From Turnera subulata (taxonomy: Eukaryota; Streptophyta; Magnoliopsida; Malpighiales; Passifloraceae), in the NCBI GenBank assembly GCA_028386065.3, contig JAKUCV010002560.1, positions 1 to 64,000 on the forward strand: a DNA stretch of 64,000 bases, given 5' to 3'. Both the position numbers and the translations under genes were made by a program. The number at the start of each line of letters is the position of its first letter. Within the stretch, counting starts at the first letter, position 1. The notes beneath the pieces are model-generated. The model saw only the letters and a list, made by a program, of their open reading frames with translations. It did not search any database and had not been told where the DNA came from. Positions 44,972 to 57,629 of the stretch are shown here, in pieces.

Positions 44972-46402
44972 TGAGATGTTGCTTAAGGGTATAAGCGGTA
45001 TCTTGCGTTGAGTTTAGACACCTGGCAGAGAGTGCCAGAAGCTTATCGTGGTAGGACCCACGGATAAGACGGAATTTTGGGGACGAAATTCTTTTTAAGG
45101 TGGGTAGACTGTAACAGCCCGGGTAAAAATTTAGATTTTTACCGAGACTGTAAAAGTCTTTTTACCGTGATTTGCCGTTGAATTAATCTTGGGTAATTAA
45201 TTCAAGGTAAATCGGTTGTCGTTTTTTGTAACCGAGGGTTTTTCCGCGCTCATGATTTTTCCGTGGATTTTTCGGGCCTAAGTCGGTATTTTTCGGGTCC
45301 CGAGATCCTTAGGAAAATCACATAGGAAAATAACTAAGGGGTATCAGTTATTTTTCTGGTCCGGATCAGACCCGCCTGTATTATTGAAGGCGGCGCAGCC
45401 TTCACAGGTCGCACAGTGTTTTTGCGGTTTATAAAAAGAGAGCAGGAGAAGGGGAAGAAGACAAGAAAAGAGGAAGAAAGGAGAGGGGAAAAAAAGAGAG
45501 GAAAAGAGAAAAGAGAGAAAAAAAAGAGAAAGAAAAAAAAAGAAAAAAAAATCGAAACAAATAGTAGAAGAAGAAGAAAAAAAAGTAGAACAATAGAAAC
45601 AGAAAAAATAAAATGAAAGAAAAATCGGAAAAAGAAAATAAAGAAAATAGAAAAAAAAGGGAGGAGAACGTGAATAGTTCGTCACCCGCCCTGCTACTGT
45701 TCATGTGGTAGCGTTCCCTGCCGTCTCGAGCACCACCGCCACCGCCAGGAGAGTCGACGTGCCGTCGTGACCTCAACCCCGTCGCCTCCTCCTCCTTCTG
45801 CCGCCTGACGCGCCGCCGAGGGCCGTTGACCCGCGAGCAGAACCCGACGGATGCACCTCCCTCGTGCCTGTCGCCTCTTGCTGACGACGCCGCGCCTCCT
45901 TTCTGCCGCTCTCGTGCTGCTCCAAGCCGCCTGATGCCGCTGTTGTGCTCGCTCGTCCTTCCCTCTCGTCGTCGCGCCGTCGCCGCCTCTGAACCCGCGT
46001 AGGTAAGGCCGGGATGCATCGACCCGTTTCTCCTGGGTCCGGGTCGGGCCTACTTGGGCTGGGTTTTGGGTTGTGCGCTGGGCCTGCATCATGGGCCTGT
46101 CCTTGGGCTGGCCTGTGGAGTAGGTTGGGCTAGCACTGTTCAGCCCAGTCCGGTTTTATTTAAAAAAGAAACAAAATATATACATATATGTATTTATTTA
46201 TTATTCTGGTATTTAATTTTGAAAAAAAATATATATACACTTTGGGAAAATTCTGATCAAATTAATTATGGTATTTTGAGGGAAATATAAACATATATAC
46301 TTTGTTAAATAATTAAGTTATGTTTTGGAAAACTATTATTAATTGGAAAAAAATATATATATACCATGAAAATAATTTCTAAGAATTTTATATATATATT
46401 AT

Positions 46403-46896
46403 TGTAACGTCCCGGCTTGTCGACTGTCACTACAGACCAACACGGGACCTTTCCAACATGCTTTGTCCTCACTCGCACGTTTCCAGGGAGAACTTCCCAG
46501 GAGGTCACCCATCCTAGAATTGCTCCAAGTCAAGCACGTTTAACTTTGGAGTTTTTCTAGAATGAGCACCGAAAAAGTAGGTGCACCTTGTTGATATAGT
46601 TAGTACCCATCAAACCGTTTAAGCTATTATCGATTGTGCAGTCCCATACCTGTACAACCTCGAAATCACTTCATTTGAGCTATTCTTAATTATACAGTCC
46701 CATACCCGTATAATTATGAAATCGCCCCAACTGTGCTGCCCCATCCCTACACAGTGTCAGGATCTCTCCTATTCCGGTGTGGAATCGGTTCATTCCTGTG
46801 CCCCTCCGTCTAGAAGCCTGCCAGAAGCCGCTCCTTGTCCATACTCATCCCGGCACCGGCGTACACTTCCCGCCCTCATAGACCCCGGGTGTCACA
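46403..46896 (-). mobile_element. Cassandra solo LTR (reverse) in E 3' LTR
   Basis: On the minus strand it starts TGTGACACCC at 46896 and ends GGGACGTTACA at 46403, flanked by the perfect duplication ATTAT (46398-46402 and 46897-46901). The 5S-like core is near 46565-46480. About 494 bp, longer than the other copy by an extra CAGTCCCATACC-type repeat. Confidence 0.92.
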
Positions 46897-46922
46897 ATTA
46901 TTTTCCCTAGAAATTATGGTTG

Positions 46923-46925
<3 letters not shown>

Positions 46926-46978
<53 letters not shown>
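46926..46978 (+). repeat. (AT)n microsatellite
   Basis: Over 40 bp of AT repeat followed by ATGT repeats, inside the E 3' LTR. Confidence 0.95.
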
Positions 46979-48470
46979 CTTTGAAAATTAAAGGTAATTA
47001 TATTTTGTGTTGGAAAATATTATTATATACATTTAGAAAAAGATAAATACTATATATATTTTCTGGAAATTATAAATATGTTATTATTTTTCTGGGAAAT
47101 TTTGGTGATTATATTTTGGGAAAAGTATAATTAATTTATGAAAATATTTTGAAAAGTGTTTTAATTAAAGTATGGTACCGAAATTATATTCGGATATACG
47201 TATGGTATAATATTTATGGTAAAAGATGATAATAAAAGATATGTAACCGGGATGGGGTATTTCGCAGGTTTGGCATCATAGCATACCGATTATGTGCATT
47301 TATGTGTATATATTGCTTTGTTGTATAGGTTCGGATATCGGGCAGTTTCCCGAGGAGTCGGCTTGGGACCGGTCATTGTTCCCGGAGGTGAGTAATCGGC
47401 CAAGGTGAGGATGGATTTCCTTCAATATGTGCCTATATTACTCGGTTATTGTGTTTGATGATTATTGTACTGTTGAGTGTTGCATTTGCTGTGGTTTGTT
47501 TCGGGATGTTTATCCTGGTACTTTGGTTGGTTTTGGGATGTTTATCCCCGTACGTTGAGTTTTAGATATTTATCTTGTGTCTTTTTGGTACAACGAATAA
47601 TGGAATAAATAATAATTGGTGATAAGGATGTCGATCCTTGATTTTGGACTGGGATGTCTATTCCGGTATTTTGGTTAGGGATGTTGATCCCTGTGAGTTG
47701 GTTTTGATGATAATATAATTGTCACGTGGTAAGTAGTGGTACGACTCGATGGTTTAAGACTATTTTGTGGTGGCCTTGACATGGGTTACTTGTGATAAGC
47801 ATGTCTATGCTTGGGATGTCTATCCCGTGATTATTTTTGGGTTGTCTATCCCGTGATTATTTTTGGGATGTCGATCCCTGGGTTCTCTGGATTTGGTCTG
47901 GCACCCGGAATATGTTGATAACCAGGTCTGACCCCTAGCTTATCCGTGACGGGGCTCGGAAAGAAAAAATTGGAAATTTGATTTTATTTGAGTCTTTTTG
48001 GTCTTGGACCGGTTTTGGGTTGAGTCTTTTGTATTGGTATGTATTTGGCTGTTATGCCTGTGTTTTCGCCTTGAGTAATTTTTGTGTTGCATATTGATCG
48101 TCTATCCATGGTTGTGAGCACTTCGGACTCACCCCTCACCTGCGGGCTTTCATCCAGTAGGATGAGTTATTTGTGGTACAGGTTTGTTGCATTCCGGACA
48201 GGTTGTGGCATTATCCCTTGGACAGGGCTCGGATCCATAGTTTGCATCAGTGTCGCATACAGTGTCTTGTGAGTTATTAAGTCTTCCGTTGTGCATTATT
48301 TTGCTATTGTTGGGCCATTGGGCCGGTTATGTTGTTATTGATGTTTTTATTTTGGGCTGTTGAGCCCGAGTTTCTATTGTATACACTGTATGCTGGGCTT
48401 GTTTTGGTTGGGTAGTCACAGTTCCGGCACGTGTTTACTGTGTACGATAAGTACGGGTCGGGGCGTTTCA

Positions 48471-49949
48471 TTTAAAAAATCTTTATAAAAAGAAGAACGT
48501 ACCGTAGAAGAACGTTGAAACCATACTAAGCGATTCTAATGTGTAATAATTTCATATAGATGCACAACTTCATATCACGAGGGATACTGAACTTGTAAAA
48601 ATCATGTAAACCATACATGATTACCAATTAAAACCACATTAAGCGATTCTTATATGTAACAATTTCAGCGCAATGACTAAGAATATAATACAAAGAACGA
48701 AGTTCTCGCAAAATAGTAAATTTATTTTTTAATATAATAACCTTTTAAAATAAAAAAAATATTGTAAGACATTAAATATTAAAGTAAATGCCAAATTTAT
48801 AGAAAAATTAAAAATTACAAATCAAAGATGTTAACACAAGTGAATAAAAAAAATTAAAACATAAATAGAAATAGAAATAATTAATATAAATGATGAACTC
48901 ATAAAAAAACAATTCACACAATATAAATCCTTATATAATGGTATTCTAAAGTAATCAAAAAATTTATTTCCTTAAGAATTATAAAAATAGAAAAAATTTT
49001 ATAGGAAATTATTGTAGACAAACCTAAGATTAATATAAAATATGAGAGTGTTAAAATAGAAAATAATAAAATATTTATTACTAAATAATGATATTCTCAG
49101 GTTATATAAAAAATAAAATTTTCCATCATTAAACCAAAAGGATATATAAGTAAGCAAATGAAAAAAATTAGGAGAGAAAATAATTAATATAAAATTTAAA
49201 ACACAATAATTACTATTAAGCGAAAATGAAGAAAATTTGATTTAAAATATTTTTTAAAGACAAAAATTTATCATTAAATTTTTTAAAAATTTAAGAACTA
49301 TTTTAAATAAATATAACACTTACATAATTGATTAAAGTGTCAGAAAACGATAATCAGTAAGATTTACACGTGAAAATTAAAGTAAAAAAATAAACAATGT
49401 ATAATTAACATGAATTTTAAATAAAATAATTATTTATATAAAAAGGTAGTGAAAAATATGTTGGTATAAAATTTTTACGGAGGTAGGTGAAGGTAATAAA
49501 TTAAAAATATTCATGCAAGTAAATAATTCAAAAAAAAATAAATATTTTGTATAAATAACAGAAATATCAAAAAAAAGATAATAGAATATTAACAAATGTG
49601 TAAAAAAAATTCTATTGAAGGCATAAATGGTACACAAATAAAAATAAATATGATCAATATCTGTAGTAAAGAGGAGGAAGATAGAATAAAGGAAAAAAAT
49701 AATACCAATTTTAAAAGTAAAAAATGTCTCATAAAAATAAAATATTTATCAAAATCACTATTCGGATGTAACCGCTGTTGAATACTAAAAAAATAATTTA
49801 TATAGTTTGATAATTGAATAACATATTTTAATAATTACTGGAAATTTTAATTATCTATTTTTTCCGGTGCACTCAAAAGCTCATCTATTGTCAAGGTAAA
49901 GATTATATCTGCTTAATAAAGATAAATAAAGCAAATGAAAAGAATATAT
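48471..49949. other. AT-rich stretch without genes
   Basis: Very AT-rich, with short homopolymer runs. No coding, repeat boundary or RNA gene seen. Confidence 0.6.
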
Positions 49950-51470
49950 ATGAATGACAAATGAAACCCCGCAGGCGAGAGGTGAGTCCGAAGTGCTTAC
50001 CGAAGAAGGATAAACAGTGATATGCAGGCAACTGTAATACAGTAAAGTAAACACAAGCAAAACAACAGCACAACTCAAGTAAGACTGAGCCAAGACCAAA
50101 AGAATATCTTATTATTATTTCCAATTTTATCTTCTGGGCCCCCGTCACTGGACAAGCTAGGGCCGTACCAGGTTATCAATTAATTCTGGATGCCAGGTCA
50201 AAGAACCATACCAATTCTTACCATACCGGGATCAACATCCCAAAACCGGATATTCGGTATATCCGAACCACTGGGTATTCGGTACACCCCAACCACAGGC
50301 ATCGACATGCCAAACAAACCAAGTAACCAGACCAAGTAACCAACCATAGCATCCCAAAATTAATTTTCAAACCATCGGGTCGTACCACTACTTTCCACGT
50401 GACAATTATATCATCATCTCAAATCAATTCCAATTTTCATTTTCCATTTTCCTTTTCTCAATTATCCACAGTCAATAGTTCAACATCAATCTCAGCATAA
50501 CATCCACAGAATCAATAACACAGTCCAACAATCACAACAGCAATCGAAAACCAACAGTGAATATCTCAGCAGTTCAATCAAACAAGGCACACAAAGTATT
50601 ACAGGCAACATAACAAAAGTTATCCATCCTCACCTTAGCCGATTACTCAATTATGGAAATGCCCAATAGATTCTAAGTCCGGTTCGTATCGTCTCGGACG
50701 GCGACGACGAGCAGCAGAAAGGGTGGTGTCGCAGCAGGGAGGAGAAGGAGCAGTGGGTGGTGGCGAGTGGTGGCAAGGTGGTGGCGGTAGCAGGTCGTGA
50801 GGTGATGTGGTGGTGGTTGGCCGGCGTGTGGTGTTCACGGGGAGGAAGAAAAGAAGAAGGAAAGGGAAGGGTGGTGGTCCAAAACGACCACGTTTGGTCT
50901 GGTGTGTGGGTTGTGTTATTACTATTTTTTTTTCTTTTTCTGGTTCTAGTTTTTTTTCTAGGCAGAATATGGTCACTGGGTTTGTGTTTATGTTTGTAGC
51001 AGGAGGTGAATAATGGGTTGCTATGTTTTTGCAGGGTAAAGCTAGTGATGATGGTGTGAAGGCATGCAGAGGAGGTGTGGTTAAATAGGCAGCAAAATAC
51101 TGGCAGTTCACAGGCTTAACAGGAGAAGGCGGCTGATAATTGAGCTCCTCAATTATGCAGTTACTATACAGCATGTGAAGTGTGACCCGTATGGACCAGA
51201 AAATATCCAGTATACCCACTTATCTTTATTTCTGGTCCGTTAACTCGAGGATAAACCCGACTTTTCTGAAGATTCCTGGACCCGAAAAATTCCAACTTTG
51301 GTCCGTAAAATCTGCAGAAAAATCCCGAATGTGGGACAAGGCTCGGTTTCGGAATCCGATGCTCGATTTACCACAAATTAATTACCCAAGAATAATTTTA
51401 AAAGATAAATTACTGTAAATTAACTTAAACAGTCCAGGTAAAAAATTAAATTTTTACCTGGGCTGTTACA
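49950..51470 (-). mobile_element. Element I: diverged LTR of the E/F family
   Basis: On the minus strand it begins TGTAACAGCCCAGGTAAAAA at 51470 and has a terminal hairpin. Parts align with the F LTR (GGTGAGTCCGAAGTGCT at 49979-49995; the GTACCACTACTTTCCACGTG region near 50383-50402). It is shorter and diverged, with its own GT/GC-rich part (50690-50870). The left border is not clear. Probably a solo or truncated LTR. Confidence 0.6.
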
Positions 51471-51685
51471 ATGCATAAATTATTGTTACTACCTTATAGA
51501 ATACTTTACTATAGTTAATATTTACATAATCTTTTATGATTTGTTTTCTTTAAACAATGTTATTATTTTGTTGTTACATTGATGAATGTTATTACTAACA
51601 ATTAATATTTACATTATTATTTTGATTGAATTTTGGGAAATGAAACTTTTTATATTGATAATTTTAAAAAATTAATAATATATCA
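51471..51685. other. AT-rich spacer
   Basis: No feature seen. Confidence 0.5.
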
Positions 51686-54581
51686 TGAAACGCCCCGACC
51701 CGTATTTACCGTACACAGTAAACACGTGTCGGAACTGTAACAACCTGACCAAATAAAGCCCAGCATACAGTGTATACAACAGAAATACGGGCTCAACACC
51801 CAAAATAAAAACATCAGAAACAACATAACCGGCCCAATGGCCCAACAATAGCAAAATATTGCACAACGAAAGACTTAATAACTCACAAAACACTGTATGC
51901 GACACTGATGCAAACTATGGATCCAAGTCCTGTCCAAGGGATAACGCCACAGCCTATCTGGAATGCACCAAACCTGTACAACAAATAATCCATCCTACGG
52001 GATGAAAGCCCGCAGGTGAGGGGTGAGTCCGAAGTGCTCACCGACGAAGGATAGACAATCAATATGCACACCATAAAATACTCAAGGTCAAAATAGTAAT
52101 AACAGCCAAATACATACCAATACAAAAGACTCGACCCAAAACCGGTCCAAGACCAAAAAGACTCAAATAAAATCCATTTTCCAATTTTATCTTTCCGGGC
52201 CCCGTCACGGATATGCTAGGGGTCAGACCTGGTTATCAACATATTTCGAGTGCCAGACCAAATCCAGAGAACCCAGGGATCGACATCCCAAAAATACGAA
52301 CCCAGGGATAGACATCCCAAAAATAATCACGGGATAGACATCCCAAGCATAGACATGCTTATCACAAGTAACCCAGGTCAAGGCCACCACCAAATAGTCT
52401 TAAACCATCGAGTCGTACCACTACTTACCACGTGACAATCATATTATCATCATCAAAACCAATCACAGGGATCAACATCCCTAACCAAAACACCAGGATA
52501 GACATCCCTATCCAAAATCAAGGATCGACATCCTTATCACCAATTATTATTTATTCCATTTTATTTTATGCCAAAAAGACACAAGGATAAACATCCAAAA
52601 ACCAACATGGGATAAACATCCCGACAACAATCAAGACAATGGGATAAACATCCCGAATCAAACCACAGCAAATGCAACATCCAACAATGCAATAATCATC
52701 AAAGACAATAACCGAGTAATACAGGCACATATTGAAGGAAATCCATCCTCACCTTGGCCGATTACTCAACTCCGGAGACAATGACCGGTACCAAGGCCGG
52801 CTCATCGGGAAACTGCCTGATATCCAAACCTATCCAACAAAACAATACATACACATAAATGCACATAATCGGTATGCTATGATGCCAATACTGCGAAATA
52901 CCCCATCCCGGTTCATATTTTTTATTATTTCCCTTTACCGAAAATATTATACTGTACGTATATCCGAATATAATTTCGGTACCATACTTTAATTAAAACT
53001 CCTTTAAAAATATTTTCATAAATTAATTATACTTTTCCAAAAATATAATCACCATAATTTTTATGGAATTTATAACATACGTATATATTTTCCATAATAT
53101 TTCCATAAAAATTATTATACTTTCCAAAATATAATTTCCAAGTATTATTATCTTTAGAAAACTCCATTTCCAGAAAGTATAATCACATAAACTTATTTTC
53201 TGAAAATAAATACGAATTTATAAATACACATATATATTTCCAAACATAAATACTTTTCCAAACAATTATAAATCAACATAATTATATATATATATTTTAG
53301 AAATATACCTATATATATTTTCCAAGAATAATAACATATACTTATTGTATTCCAGAGAAATAATAACATATAATTAAAATTTCTAGAAATATTTTCAAGG
53401 TATATATATATTTTTCAAACTAACCATAATAATAATTCACAAACAAAACTTAATTATCTTAATTTTCCAAAATCATGTATATGTTTTTTTTCAAACAACT
53501 ATTTATAATTACCATATATTTCCCAGAATAATATATGCAAATTTCCAAAATAATAGATATATTTTTTTTTTGAGAAACAAATACCACAATTAGATATATA
53601 AATGTATAAATGTTTTTCTTTTTTTTTAAAAGAAACCCGGCAACCCAGCACCCATGGGAGGCAAGACCCGGCCGCGACCCGCCTAGATGAGTCGGATCCT
53701 TACCTTAGGAACGACGGCGGCGGCGCGACAACGCGAAGGAAGCGAGCGCGGGGTCAACGACATCGAGGCGACTCCATGGGCGGCGAAAAGGAGGCGCGGC
53801 GACGGCAGGAGCAGTTGCAGACGCGGAGGAAGACGGATCCGCGGGTTTGCCGACGAGTCAACGGCACGTCACGGCGTGTCCGGGGGCGGAAAGCGACGGG
53901 GAAGGCAGCTACAGGTCGGCGACGGCTCGGGCGTCCTGCTGGTGGTGGCGGTGCGACGAGAGGTGGTGCGGAGACGTTCGGCGTGAACAGTGGTAGGGGC
54001 TCGGGTGACGATGAACAGTTTCCCCTTCCTCTTGTTTTTCATTTATTTTCTATTTTCTTTCATTTTCTTTCTTTTTTACAGTTTCTATTTTTTTTCTTTC
54101 TTTTTTTTTATTTCCTTTTTCCTCTCTATTTTTTTTTTCTTCCATTTTTTTCTTCTTCTTTTTTTTTTCTTCTCTCTTTTTTTTCCTTTTTTTTCTTTCC
54201 CTTTTTTTTCCTTTTCTCTTCTTTTCTCTCTTTTTTTCTTTTTTCTTCTCCTCTTCCTCTCCTTCTCTTCTCCTGCTTCCCTTTTATAAACCGTGGATTT
54301 ACTATGCATCACGTGACGATCAATAATGCAGCTTGTCTGCATTATGGAGCGAGTCCGGTCCGGACCAGAAAGTAACTGATACACCCACTTTGTTATTTTC
54401 TGGTGTGATTTTTCTGAGAATTCTGGGACCCGAAAAATACCAACTTAGGTCCGAAAAATCCACGAAAAACGACGCCCGATTTACCTTGAATTAATTACCC
54501 AAGATTAATTCAACGGTAAATCACTGTAAAAAGACTTTTACAGTCCCGGTAAAAATCCAAATTTTTACCCGGGCTGTTACA
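51686..54581 (-). repeat. 3' LTR of element F
   Basis: 2896 bp; on the minus strand it starts TGTAACAGCCCGGGTAAAAA and ends CGGGGCGTTTCA. Holds the palindrome array (52268-52645) and the pyrimidine-rich tract (54020-54285), and its minus-strand TATA is at 54288-54283. Confidence 0.85.
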
Positions 54582-54722
54582 GCCTACCCACCTTAAAAAG
54601 AATTTCGTCCCCGAAATTCCGTCTTATCCGTGGGTCCTACCACGATAAGCTTCTGGCACACTCTGCCAGGTGTCCAAACTCAACGCGTTATGTCGCTTAT
54701 ACCCTTAAGCGACATCTCATCC

Positions 54723-54792
54723 TCTATAAGAACCGAACCTCATGACTAGCAAACTCACACACAGTCATGGACTCTCCACTGAGAACAAGAAC
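54723..54792 (+). pseudogene. TATA box and first codons of ORF1 in element F
   Basis: TCTATAAGAA at 54723-54732, then an ATG at 54767 and MDSPLRTR, matching the ORF1 start in E (MDSPLRSR). The gene is cut at 54793 by the LTR of element H. The rest of ORF1 was not found on the other side, so it has been deleted. Confidence 0.75.
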
Positions 54793-55449
54793 TGTAATGC
54801 CCTGGTTTTTTTGTAATTTTAATTTACGGAATTTTATTTCCAATTTTACCCTTGCAAAATTTTTAGAATTTTTGCTCAAGAAATCTAATTTTCCTTATCG
54901 TTGATGATTAATTACCTAAAGGCTTTATTGGGGTTTTTTTTAAAAAAAAATGTTTAGAATTTAATTGGTTAAACAAAGTTTATAGAATCAACTAAATGGG
55001 AGTCTTGCATGTGTGGAACATTGTTGTCTAGTTTTTTTAAAAAAAATGTGGTTTTGGCTAGTGGGAACCGATAAAATAATTAGTTTTGGGGTTTTGACCA
55101 AAGAAGCAAAGGCATGCGGCTGGGCCATAGAGGAAAATTGGTCAAAACGACATACATGGGCACATAACTGATTTAGCATTTTGGTTCCTAACAGTGCGTT
55201 TGGTATCGTGGAATTGATTTCAATTCCAAGAATTGAATTCAATTTCTTTGCTTGTTATAATTCTACACAACTTAAAATAGGAATTGAATTCCATTTTTTA
55301 TTTTTGAACCAATATTTGATGAATATTTCAAATCACATCAAAACAGCTCGGATTTGGAATTCATTTCTGTTGGAAAGGTGCTGGTATATCCAAATGACAA
55401 AAATGACCTTACATTTTTGTTTTAATTACAAAAAAAAAGTTTCAACCTA

Positions 55450-56700
55450 ATTTCTTCTCTTCTTTGTTTCTCGTTCCTCCTCTAGCTCTACAACCCCATT
55501 TGCAGCCTCCTCAAACTCTTTCAACAAATCCCCAGTCACTCTCACCGGCTCCTCCACTCTGCCACCGTCACCTTCCTCTGCGTCTCCCACATCGGTAAGA
55601 GGAGAGCTTTTCGGAGACGACCCACTTGGCGGGAGGGGAGTTGCTGCCGACGTGGAGGTAGAGCTTGACGTCTTCTTCTTCTGGGTAAGTTTCAGTCAAC
55701 TGTCAAACTGTCTAATGCTTCTCTTTGCAGTTGTTGTAAATTCTGGGTCTGGTCTACTCTATGCCTTTTTTTGTTTTATGGGTTTTCTTGATTTTGATTG
55801 TTTTCCCTTTTCAGTTGTTGTTAGTGATTGTTTATGCGTCCTGCGATTTTACTTGTTTCTTACTGATGATGGTTGAACTTCATGTCTGTCATTCATCCCC
55901 TCAAGTCATACTTAACTGACTTTAGTCTATATTTAGTCTCGAAATCATTGTCTAGTCTAATATCACCTTCATATAATGATTAATTGGTAGTCTCTAAATC
56001 ATCATCATCTAGCTCCAGAATCCCTTTACAGGATCCCTGATATATGAGTCTTATATATGTGAATATCATTGCAGTTAATAGTGAGGCTCTATAGGGATTG
56101 TTGTAGTTATGTGGTTCACAAAAGTTTCTTCGCATGAGCCACTGATTACACTAAGAATGATTATTAATATTAAGCGTTATCAATTTATCACGTTTTTGAA
56201 GTAATACCCATCATGCCAACCACCTTTCTTGTCCTTTTTTTTTTTTCTGGCTTTACCTAATGTAGTACACATTCTTATCACTTTTGCTTGTAACAGTTGT
56301 AGCCGCCTGAATAGGATGGGACACTATAGTCTAATCTATAAAGTCTTGGTGGGCATTTCCATTAGAATCCACCCATAGATTTTCCTTGTATGATGAGAGT
56401 TCTATTGTAGTATAATATTACAAGGAAATGGAAACCAGTGCAATGATTTTCCTTGTTTAACGAGACATCTATTGAAGTATATCAATACTGCTCATTCAAA
56501 TGATAAGGCTCTCTTTTCTCTTCCTTTTTTTTCCATTGGGAAGATTACAATTATAGGTATATAGTGACTGGAAAAATGGAAAATCATTTGTACTCTCTGA
56601 TCTTTGTACAACTTTCTTATCTTTTTTTCTCTAGTTTTTCTGCTTGGCTTTGTTAATCATATCTTGGTCAAATGTTAATTTGCACATTTTAATTTCTTCT
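55450..56700 (+). other. 5' non-coding region of Harbinger G
   Basis: Probable untranslated leader and intron sequence ahead of the transposase. No other gene seen. Confidence 0.5.
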
Positions 56701-56718
56701 TTGTTAACTAATTTGTAG

Positions 56719-57542
56719 GAAACATGCGGGATGTTGAAAGAAATGCATTGCTAGCTATGGTAGCATATGCCGATTACCTTGTTTTCTTAGTTAGAATTTT
56801 AAAATTAAGATCTCGTGTAGAGAGATCCCATTATCAAGATAGATTAGAGAGAGAAAATGTACGTGAGGAGCTACTAGGAGCATTAGATTTGAATGAAAAC
56901 TCATGAGGTGTCATTCGTATGAGTACTCATGCATTCAGGCAATTGGTAGCTATTCTATGAGGAAGAAAACTATTATCAGATAACAAATTTAGTACTGTTG
57001 AGGAACAAGTAGCAAAGTTCTTATTTATTCTAAGTGGTCAAGGGAGAAATAGATGTGTTAGTTTCTTTTTTCGTCGTTCTGGAGAGACTGTTAGTCGCCA
57101 TGTCCATCAAGTTCTTAGGGCAATTTTGAGTCTTGAAGATCAGTTTCTAGTCCAACCCAATGGTTCTACAACTTCCCAACAAATACTAGATAGTGGTGGG
57201 AGATTTTATCCTTATTTTCAGGTAAATCTCATAATGGTTTGTTTTTTTTAAAAAAAATATAAGTTAAACCATGACAGAATTTATATACTTATTCTTAAAT
57301 GCATTAAATTTGCAAGAATTGTGTTGGGGCTATTGACGGGACTCACATTCATGTCAAAGTACCAAAAGACAGTGTCTCAAGATATAGAGGAAGGAAGAGT
57401 TATCCTACCATGAATGTTTTGGCAGCATGTTCTTTTGATTTGAAATTCACATACGTGTTAACCGGATGGGAAGGATCAGCCTCTGACTCAAGAGTTTTAG
57501 AGAGTGCTTTAGATAGAGAAGATAAGTTAATTGTTCCCGAAG
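56719..57542 (+). pseudogene. PIF/Harbinger transposase, truncated
   Basis: Exon 1 (to 57221) covers the N-terminal part (FRQLVAIL, EEQVAKFLFILSGQGRN, HVHQVLRAIL) with in-frame TGA at 56904 and near 56956. A GT-AG intron (57222-57316) follows. Exon 2 reads NCVGAIDGTHIHVKVPK (first catalytic Asp in GAIDGTHI) and GWEGSASDSRVL (second Asp), ending at a GT at 57543. The third catalytic residue (Glu) and the C-terminus are gone. A typical DDE_Tnp_4 transposase is about 400 residues; roughly 240 codons remain. It would have cut at TWA sites; inactive here. Confidence 0.9.
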
Positions 57543-57629
57543 GTAACATATAACTATGTCTTTCTTTGTTTGTAATATTATCATAATTTATCATAGATAT
57601 TGAGTTCATTAGTCTTTTTCTAGGAAAAG

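Larger units (their letters stand above)
40052..48470 (+). mobile_element. Element E: non-autonomous chromovirus-like LTR element with antisense genes
   Basis: LTRs 40052-42129 and 45110-48470 both start TGTAACAGCCCGGGTAAAAA and end TCGGGGCRTTTCA. TATAA (40047-40051) and TTTAA (48471-48475) flank it as a duplication with one mismatch. After the 5' LTR comes a degenerate primer site (TTGTAGCGGAGC). Before the 3' LTR come GGGGACGAAATTCTTTTTAA and GGTGGGTAGAC, as in Tekay/Del-type chromoviruses. The 3-kb interior has no sense-strand gag or pol; it holds two antisense genes and a Cassandra LTR. Mobility would need enzymes from another element. Confidence 0.85.
45110..48470 (+). repeat. 3' LTR of element E
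   Basis: 3361 bp, longer than the 5' LTR because it retains about 840 bp lost from the other copy and holds a 494-bp Cassandra insertion. Same start, end, TATA box, purine tract and palindrome array as the 5' LTR. Confidence 0.88.

Noticed and set aside
45429..46019. Long minus-strand frame over the E 3' LTR, and similar frames at 53602-54375 and 40370-40768
   Set aside because: They arise from GC-rich leader sequence running into the purine/pyrimidine tract (Phe/Ser/Leu or Lys/Glu/Arg runs). Frames differ between LTR copies and there is no family match.
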